Below, in pieces: positions 5,509-5,518 of a stretch of 5,518 nucleotides of DNA. A model generated the notes under the pieces. That model made no database searches. It was not told the origin of the DNA and was given only the letters and a program-made list of their open reading frames with translations. Position 1 is the first letter of the stretch; the number at the start of each line of letters is the position of its first letter. Both the position numbers and the translations under genes were made by a program. The stretch comes from CAZFPA01 sp964520975 (GTDB lineage Bacteria; Bacillota; Negativicutes; Selenomonadales; Selenomonadaceae). Where the stretch lies: positions 1-5,518 of the forward strand of contig CAZFPA010000113.1 of the NCBI GenBank assembly GCA_964520975.1, in the 5' to 3' direction.

Positions 5509-5518
5509 GTGAAATCAA

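Noticed and set aside
1..5518. CRISPR array, insertion sequence or long direct repeats
   Set aside because: No regularly spaced repeats, transposase fragment or terminal inverted repeats with target duplications were seen on reading both strands.

Overview
The window looks like a chromosomal stretch from a member of the Bacillota, most plausibly a gram-negative Negativicutes such as a Selenomonas relative. This is inferred from strong Shine-Dalgarno sites, near-consensus sigma-A promoters, compact U-tailed terminators, moderately GC-rich genes in AT-rich spacers, and a Cache-type chemoreceptor. No taxonomic marker in the window proves it.

Layout, left to right. (1) Bases 1-149, minus strand: the first 49 codons of an XRE/Cro-type helix-turn-helix regulator that runs off the left edge, with its own ribosome site and a good sigma-A promoter. 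(2) Bases 150-370: a divergent control region with an extended -10 promoter for the rightward gene. A 9-bp perfect inverted repeat overlaps that -10 and the predicted transcription start, and a second inverted repeat lies over the -35. (3) Bases 371-1714: a complete amino acid permease of the APC superfamily (ProY/YifK-like), closed by a strong 14-bp-stem terminator. (4) Bases 1715-1966: an AT-rich spacer ending in a TATAAT promoter. (5) Bases 1967-3649: a membrane-bound methyl-accepting chemotaxis protein (Cache, HAMP, signalling domain), closed by a hairpin terminator. (6) Bases 3810-5285: a 491-residue, mainly helical protein that I do not recognise with a firm function. (7) Bases 5371-5508: a near-consensus promoter and a complete tRNA-Thr (anticodon CGT) with encoded CCA.

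The three full-length protein genes point the same way, but terminators after the permease and the chemoreceptor mean they are probably separate transcription units, not one operon. The permease and chemoreceptor could both deal with small nutrients (uptake and sensing), but nothing in the sequence links their ligands. Two points correct naive gene calls: the chemoreceptor should start at ATG 1967, not TTG 1925 (which lies inside its -10 box), and the helical protein should start at ATG 3810, not TTG 3768.

I see no clearly new multi-gene system. The most interesting signals are the palindromic candidate operator at the permease promoter, the AT-rich partial regulator at the left edge, and the uncharacterised 491-residue protein.
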